From Phoronis australis (lineage: Eukaryota > Phoronida > Phoronidae), in NCBI GenBank assembly GCA_002633005.1, contig NMRA01000675.1, positions 187,598 through 213,058 of the forward strand: a stretch of 25,461 bases of DNA. The letters are read 5' to 3'. This document shows positions 10,269 to 19,200 of the stretch, one piece after another. The first letter of the stretch is position 1; each line of letters begins with the position of its first letter. The translations under genes were made by a program, and so were the position numbers. Below the pieces are notes generated by a model. That model was not told the origin of the DNA and made no database searches. It worked only from the letters and a program-made list of their open reading frames with translations.

Positions 10269-13200
10269 GTTGTTTTCTTCAGCCACACGTCGTGGAGGTC
10301 ATGCACCCTCCTAAAATACTTTCCGAAATGGTAACTGAAATGGCTACCTAAGGTTGATATTAATCATTGACCAGTATTAAATCAATTGCAATGAAATATA
10401 ACCATAAACTCCCCACCTCGAAGTCAAGAAACAAACTCATCTGCTGGTCACACCCCCTTTCTTCTCCCAATATATACAACTACCGTACGCATTAATATCC
10501 AAGCATCATTTCAATAAGTGTCTAACAAAAACATCGTGTTCTCAGAGCATTCACCAACCTTCTTCAGTACAACTGTCTCGTTCCAGGTGGGACATAGGGT
10601 GGCCCTCAGGTAGTGTGACCGTCCACTGGCCTTGCCGCAGAACACACGAACGTACGGGTCAGATAGACCGGTCATATCTGAACCCAAAAGGCCGCGCGCC
10701 TGGTAAAGGTGAACACGGAGCTGGAACTTGTTACACTCTACAACAAATGACAAACACACAATAAACGACATCATATTTTCCTTTTCGATCAACAGTTGAC
10801 CAAGATTTGTTGCAAGCTTTTTTGTTTAGACCTACTACCAGCAAAAATAATATGAATTTAGGAAATACATTTCCTGAGTTCAATCAAAAACCATAAGTTC
10901 TTCCAACGCACAAAAATCACCTTTAATGAAAAGTAAAGAAAAAATGAGACCTGTTTGAAAAGGCAAGTCAAAGGTAACAGTACGTGCAGACTAAATACCG
11001 TAGTGGATTCCACTTGTAGTAGGCCGTCATGGGGAATTGAGCTTGTCCTCAGCAGTAATGACTGAGAACAACGGGTCATTTTGTCTGATCACTTGCAATC
11101 AACGGTTGATAAATCAAAAGCTCACTTTTCGGAAACTAGGTTTCTAGCAACTTTAATGATGTTATTCCTACCGGAGTACACTAGCTGCCTGGGTGGGTTG
11201 ACCTTGAGGTCACTCGCTGATTTGGCTAAGGTCTTTGTCCGCACGTATCCATCTGGAAGTCCATTCGTGTAAACTGATCGATGCTTGTCCAGGCCCAACC
11301 ACAGGTAGACAAATAGTTTGGCTTGAAGAACCCAACCTTTCTTCTGCGTGGCGTCTTTACCAGCCAACTGAAGATGAATGAGAGGTCCAGATTACAACAT
11401 TGGTCTTGACATAAAGTGTCGTCATGATTCCATGATTCCATGGGAGGTAGTATAAAGTGGATATTTTCAACGCGTTACAAATCAATCAGCATGCAGCCAT
11501 ATGAAGTTGTTAAAAGAGAATGCCACCCAAAAACAACCTAGTTTGCATCAATTTAGATCGAGTAGTTCCACTCGATAACAGCAAGGATAGCTCCTTTATC
11601 TGACACCTGACTGCCGAAGGTTTTGAAATTAACCAATGACGTCAGAGGTCCGAAAGCAGTATATTCAGCAGTTCACAACACGCTAACTGGTGTCAGCCTA
11701 TCGCTTGAATTCATCGTTTTAAACCAATAAATTTGATGTAAAACCCTTACAAATACATCGAGTTATTGAACAAACGTGTTGTTTTATTTCGCTGCTACGA
11801 ATTTTTAGGTATAGGAACGTACCGTAGCCTACAAAGTTCGGTAAGCCAATTTACCAAGTTCGGTCGCGGGAGTTTGGGGTCTGTTCGGTGATAAATTCAA
11901 ATTATTCGTCCGTGAAATACAGACAGGAGAACATAGCTGTGTGTTGAAATTTTAGACTTGCAATTTTTTCAGTTCTAAACACACAAAACGCTTGTTATCT
12001 CGGATAGTGGCTCGGAACCCGATTAGGCCCATCGCGGCCGGACTGAAGACACCACGAACATGAACCAGCCAAAGTTGGAGACTAAACTTCCAGTCACGAA
12101 AAGACTACTAGTGAGCCAAAGAAAAAATGTGCACGTGATTATTTTGGTGAATTAGCCGCGAAACTGCAAAATTTACTTACTAGCTTGTCGGGGCCGCGAA
12201 GTCTAGTTACTCTTCCACAGAACCCTCAGGGCAAAAGTTGTACAGTAACAATGATTCGAATAATGCATATGAATATCTAAATAAAGATTCCCCTTACATC
12301 TGACCATAGAATATGAAATCGAGTTATTGTAACAGTTTCACAACAGCTTTCTGTCAGCAAACACTGAATTAGCATGCGCTCACACACGACTTCGGTGTCC
12401 GGTCAATTAGTTTATTTCATCTAAAGCCGGTAACGCAGTGATTTAGTCATCGCTGGCTTCTTTTAAAAAACATTTGCACTCACGAACACTCCAAGGCATT
12501 ACAGAGACGGACTTTGTTTCAATTTTATATAAACATTGGTTAGGGTGACAATAATTCATTTTGAAACCGTATTTATATATATATGGGATAATATAGGCTA
12601 TGTGTATTTCTGCATTAAGGTGTACACGTTTACGCTACATCGTCTTACCTTGAGCAGCAACATTTGCACCTTGCCACAATTTTTTCCTTTTTCTTCATCC
12701 ACGGGAGAGTGAAGTATGTCCTTAGATGGAACTCGTACTGACGCCACCCGCTTGCCAGCACATATCATCCAAATAAACACGTCTGGCAGTCCATGCTGGG
12801 GCTGTTAGAAGACAGATTTTAGATATAGAAGCAGAAGGTAGTGTAGCAGATTGGTGTCATTTATCCCAGCGGCAGAGCCGGAAATTAGGTCAACGTTCAC
12901 TTGTTTTAGCCAAAACACCCAGGCAATAGTTAATTCCAAGATCCTGGTAACCAAAGGTATTTTTTCGTCGATAAAATGCTGGGAAGAAATTAGATTTGTT
13001 ACAACCGACAAAATTTGAAGACTTCTAAATAGAAGTTTGATGTAAACGTCATGTGATAAGAGAACATCACATATCACTATCTTATAATTTATCAATTCCA
13101 AAACAAAGAACAAATTTGATAATCGACATTTGAAAATAAAGAAATTTGTATTTGGAAACAAAAGGAGGCACAATGAATATTTTTGTAAGTTTGAAAAGGA

Positions 13201-16200
13201 TTTTACAATGCAAACCTCAGCAGCAATTTTTCGAAGTTTCTTCTGGACTTCTCTAGTTTCTTCCAGCATTTCTTGTATATTCATCGCCTTCACCTCCACT
13301 CTTGCCTTCCGCAGCATTTTGCTAATCTTAGTCTACAAGAAATTTTGTACAATAATAGTAATAATAATAATCATTACGGAAATGATTGAAATAGCACGAA
13401 CATAGACCAACAAGAGCAACGTTGGTACATTGACATGCGTCCAAGGAGCATCGCAAACCATATGTTTCAAAGAATCACTAGTAGAAGCTGCAGTAGGAGA
13501 ATCCAATAGAAAATCAAATGGTGCAGGGGCATAGTCATCATATACGTCAGTGTAAAGTTTCATTGATGTCCGCCCATTCTAGTGTATGTTGGATCAGCTA
13601 TTGCATGTGCAAACACCTATTGCAGGTCTAAGCGCCTATTGAATGTGTAAGCATCTATTGCATCTGCATTCTGCTAAATGACTCTTGAACAAAACAAAGT
13701 GCCAACAGGGACTTTTACTGCTAGCTGGATCTGGTGGTGCAATTTGTTGAACACAAAGCGACTGACAGCTCACCACTTTACGAATGTACATGGACATGCG
13801 CTCTTTATCAAGCGGAGTGATACCCGCTTGCTGGTGACGTTGTTGTTCTGTTATAACGTCGACAAACGCCTTGCAGTCACTTGACACCTTCTTCATCAGG
13901 TCCTTCAATAGTAAGCTAGGGCTGTATTCTTCCATTTCTCGCTTCATGAGCTCTTCGATCTCGGCCATGCTGGTCTCCTGAAATGAGAAAAACACGAATA
14001 TTATACGTGGTGACTTAACAGCAAGTACAAAACTAGAAAGTGTAACACCTCTCGCGTGTAGAACGTCTTTTAAGGCCACAGTAACATCCGTGTCTGCATG
14101 TCCATTGGCAAGCCAAACTCACGGCATAAAATCGTGATATACATTCAGTAAAACGCTCGTAACAGTTCCAAAACCTCACATCTGGACGTATTTACACTGA
14201 ACATCCCAAGGAAATCCATAGGTGTTATCAAGAAAGGTATGTATCAAACAATGTACTGTAGCTGTCTCGTTTCTGCACACCTAATAAAACTGTATGTGAA
14301 ATTCCCACAATAAATATCATGTACATGTAGGTCTGTTATTTCCACAGTTTCGTGTCTCTTGAAGTGTTTTGACTAGCTTGACTAAAATCAAACAATCGCA
14401 GCACATCCACGACAGGATCGCAAACCAAAGTCGCGATCATCTCTGACCTAAATGTACTACGTAATCTCGGTCCGTGTTTTGTCGTCGCAGACCAGTATCC
14501 AGAGATATGTTCACTGGAATCTTTTCATAAACCTTAATACTAGGGTCATCAAGAGCAAGCTAGTATTAAACAGTAATCTTCCTAATACATTATGTTCTCG
14601 AGCATAGAATAATACTACTTCTCTTAAGTGCGCAGAAAGGTAGAAAGTGCCAAAAATAATTTCGAATTCAATTTTGAGTACAAAGATTTCACTCTGGGCC
14701 CATATTCGACACAAGATTCAGACACCATTCTCGTCACCTTATTTCAGGAGCAGTGTGTACCTTTGAGGCATCATTGGGGTCGCCATTCAGTTCCTGTGTT
14801 TTAGGTGGGTAAAGGGGTTGCGCATGCTAAAGGGGGTCGGGAGTGACATGGTCATGTGGGCCAAGGGGTTCGATGAGTTTTGGAAACAACAATTACTTGT
14901 GTAATAAATAAGCAGCAATTCTTACCATGTAATCAATAATGTGGCTTAGCATATTCGCAATATACATTCGTCGACGCTGGTCTTCAAATTTTGCTTTTAA
15001 AAAAGCACAGGGCTTCGAGTCATTGAACGGCATATGGTAATACATCCTACAAAACATGATAACAAGTACATTGAAATATACAATTCTCTGTAGTGCCATT
15101 TCAAAGCTAGAAACAATATACAGCACGACTGCAAAAGTAATTAAATGGCTCTGAGTGTTCGGATCCTACAAAATTACATCAGAAGAGTAAGTGACACTCT
15201 TGGCGTTGCCATGCAGCTCAGCTTTGGTAGGAAGTCTTGTCAAGCAAGACATGGAGTTCATCCTATTTCTTACAAATGCTTATGATTTGACCTAAACCAG
15301 TGACCGCGCGGGATTATACATTATATTGTTCATTTAATATAGTTGATGAAAGATAAGTTCAAACATATCACTTTGATTATTCTCCACACAACATCAGTGT
15401 GAAAGCATCAAACAAAAATGATTTCAGCACTTCACAAATCTTTTAAAGGGTAGTTTATATTGCTGCATAGTTATCCCATCTCAACCATAAAAGAAAAAGA
15501 CGCCTAGCTGCATAGTTTGTAAACTAAATATGGGTTATTATCATATACTTGAAGTAGGAAAAAATATCGCAACATCGGTTACAAAAAACAGGCATCCTGA
15601 AACAAAGCTGTCTAGTATTAAAGGAAGTTAAAATGCTCCCATCTATTAGCGAAAAAATTCTCGCGTCTTATTGAGCAGGTTTAACCATCTTCGTAATTAA
15701 TTTAATTTTGGTACCCAATTCAAGAGTCCTGAAGATCCTGACACAGGTTTAGGAGGAATACACGAAGGTAAGCACCCGTGTGTGGGCACACATAAATGTA
15801 AAATTGAGCAATCCTTCTGCAAACCAGACATCTAACATAAGTATATAAACATTAATGATGTGGCCTACTGGTCTTCTGTTTCTGGAATCATAGGCTGGGT
15901 GGCACTGTAGACATTCTTGGGCTCTTCCATCTTGCTTTTCCTTGACTTTTTGAACTCTTCTTCACTGTCGTCATCACTACTGTCACCAAATAGTGCAGGG
16001 ACATCCAAGTGCACTACGCCGTCCAACTGGTTGCCATAGTTACCTGAATAATCAAAGCTCCAAGATTTAATCTCCCAACCCAAACCTTGACTCACTGAGA
16101 CTCAGACACAACCAATCCTACCGCATGCTTTGAATATTTTGTAACTTTACTCGAAGCGTGTCGTATACTTTTCGAGTCGAGCTTTGATCAGTGAGATTGG

Positions 16201-19200
16201 AGCCCAGGTTCAGTTGTTAAACACTGGAAGCAGTGTGAATACAGACAGATACTTCTATTAGAACCCTCTTTTGAACAAGTTACAACTGTAACACTGGCAT
16301 GACTCACGAGCCATGTTATCCAAGTGCTATATGCTAGTAAAAAACGTAAACAACCAAATGAAACCCGTAGAACTAAAACCTGTGTCATTCCGCTCCTTAA
16401 ACATGCAAACTGTTGAGACTGCAGCCCGTTGAATCTTGGAATGTTTTGTTACACCCGATGTGTACTATAAAACACGAATATTAAACAAAATATCTTCTTC
16501 CCAGACCAATGCTTTGTGAACCTTGAAACAATCCTAGTAAAGCTGAATGGTAACAGTCGGCCTGTAGGAGTTATATTGACAGTTAGCAAGTACTTCAAAT
16601 CTGACAAAAGTCTGCTATTGGAGAAATTTCTTTTGATATCATGGTTTGGATGCTTTAAATTGAATAAATCTAGTAAACTCAAGTTCCGTCCAAGAAACTG
16701 TCTTTTGATTTTGTCCACCTACCTCTATAAATTTTGGTCTCAGTTTGTTCCCTATTTAGATGTGAAATGACTCTGGGTTTTTAAAGGGCAATTTGTTATT
16801 CCTAAAAAACCATGCTCAGCGAATGAAATAACATGCCACCACTCACCAACTTGTAGAGTCTGTGGTCTTTAATGCAAAAGCGAACAACCAGGGCCCTGTG
16901 GCAATGGCGATCACCTGCAACCTACTCATAAAATGTGGAATTGCTTACCAATACTAATCTCAAACTGTATAGGCTTGCCAGCCAGTTTAGCATCAATCAT
17001 TGTAGCCTGTAGAAATGAACAGTACAGCAAGAAGTCCGCTGGTGACCCAGGAGCCATCTAAGGAAAATATATAGCTCATGATAATACATCAGTTTTGAAA
17101 TCACTTGATGCGTTAAGTGCCTTTCAATAACAATTCACGACTATGCATACCTGTGGAAAATGAGAATGTAGAATCTGCAGTTTTTCAATAATTGAGCCAC
17201 CACACAGACATCAAATGTCAGTCAAGAGATGATATATCAGTGATTAACTCTTGCCTATGGCTGCCGTATCAAGATCAGCGAGAATTAACTGAACTCATCA
17301 AAGAGCACATTTGTAGATGGAGACAAGGAGGAATTTTGTGACAGCGACGAGTCGTCTGAGGGCAGCAACTCGTCGCCAGAGGAGTTTCATGATCGACCCA
17401 TCGGGAATACGGTTACGTTGGATTCCAAGTCGTTGGATTGGAACAAACAGAACTTAAAGAAAGCAGTCTGGATTAGCTTAATCGCACAGCAATGTCTTGT
17501 ATCTGCAAAGCCAGTGGATCGGGGTGCAAGCAGCTGAATATTACTGCAAGAGAGAACAATCTTCGATAGGGCTGAATCACTCGGTGAGAAGTCGAGGAAT
17601 TCGTTGCTCTTCAGTCAGTGTCAGTGGACTTGGATAGGGACGAGTGATTGTCATTTTTTCAAAATTATTCACACTAGCGTAAAATTTTGAATTATTTTGA
17701 ACAAAAGTCAGCCACGAACGTGTATTTTGTAATCTACAGGATTTCATTTTATTAAACTTTTCCCAAATACACTTTAACTACTTGTTGTACTTGCGGTAAC
17801 ACCTCCTGCCACAAGTGGAATGACCCTGTATACATTAGCTGGGAAATTTATTGACCCAGTTACAGCAACCCAACATGAATATCACTCCTTTTTGACTGAC
17901 ATTACATAATAAGGTCTATATTTTTTCTAATTTTTGATTTCTTTTATGTGTTTATGTTGTTGTGTATACTAATAAGTCTGAAATGTAGCATTCAACTGCA
18001 GGTTGCTATGGAAATTTTAAAGACACTATCGGCACTTTTTGTCGGCCATTTTCCTTGACTTTTGAAAGCTCTAAATTTTCGCTTTCCCCGACTAGAATTG
18101 GCAATAACTCGGTCATTTGTGAAGATGAGGACATGTTTCATACCTCAAAATGATCAGAAAACACTGTATTTTCAGAAAAAATAACAATAAAAAATGACAA
18201 ATCCCGACTTAAGACTCATTTTGTGGTGGTGGGTCACAATACGCACCTCCATGAGTTCACATCTTCGGTACAAGATCGAGTCAATGATAAAGAAGCACGT
18301 CACAGTTTACACTAGTTTTTCGACGTATTACTCACTGCAGAAATCAGTTGAGTTGGATGACAAACACCTCCGAATGATCCTGCGGATGACATGAATGTAG
18401 ACACAGAAACGCTCATTAAGACACTGCCTCTGTATGCGACACCCTCTCCAAACCCCTCATTCAGGTAGTTGTGCTTGTCATACACCGCGTAGGTCCTGTT
18501 GGAGCCATACATGTTGACCCAACATGGNACAAGGAGGAATTTCGTGACAGCGACGAGTCGTCTGAGGGCAGCAACTCGTCGCCAGATGAGTTTCATGATC
18601 GACCCATCGCTAATACGGTTACGTTGGATTCCAAGTCGTTGGATTGGAACAAACAGAACTTAAAGAAAACAGTCCGGATTAGCTTAATCGCACAACAATG
18701 TCTTGTATCTGCAAAGCCAGTAGATCGGGTGCAAGCAGCTGAACATTACTGCAAGAGAGAACAATCTTCGATAGGGCTGAATTACTCGGTGAGAAGTCGA
18801 GGAATTCGTTGCTCTTCAGTCAGTGTCAGTGGACTTGGATAGGGACGAGTGATTGTCATTTTTTTCAAAATTATTCACACTAGCGTAAAATTTTGAATTA
18901 TTTTGAACAAAAGTCAGCCACGAACGTGTATTTTGTAATCTACAGGATTTCATTTCATTAAACTTCTCCAAAATACACTTTAACTGCTTGTTTTACTTGC
19001 GGTAACCCCTCCTGCCACAAGTGGAATGACCCTGTATACATTACCTGGGAAATTTATTGACCCAATTGCAGCAACCCAACATGAATATCACTCCTTTTTG
19101 GCTGAGATTACACAATAAGGTCTCTATTTTTTCTAATTTTTGATTTCTTTTATTTGTTTATGTTGTGGGTATACTAATAAGTCTGAAATGTAGCATTCAA

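Noticed and set aside
14511-14714. Minus-strand 67-codon frame in intron F-G as an extra ferlin exon
   Set aside because: Exons F and G already join in phase 0, and the translation has no ferlin similarity.
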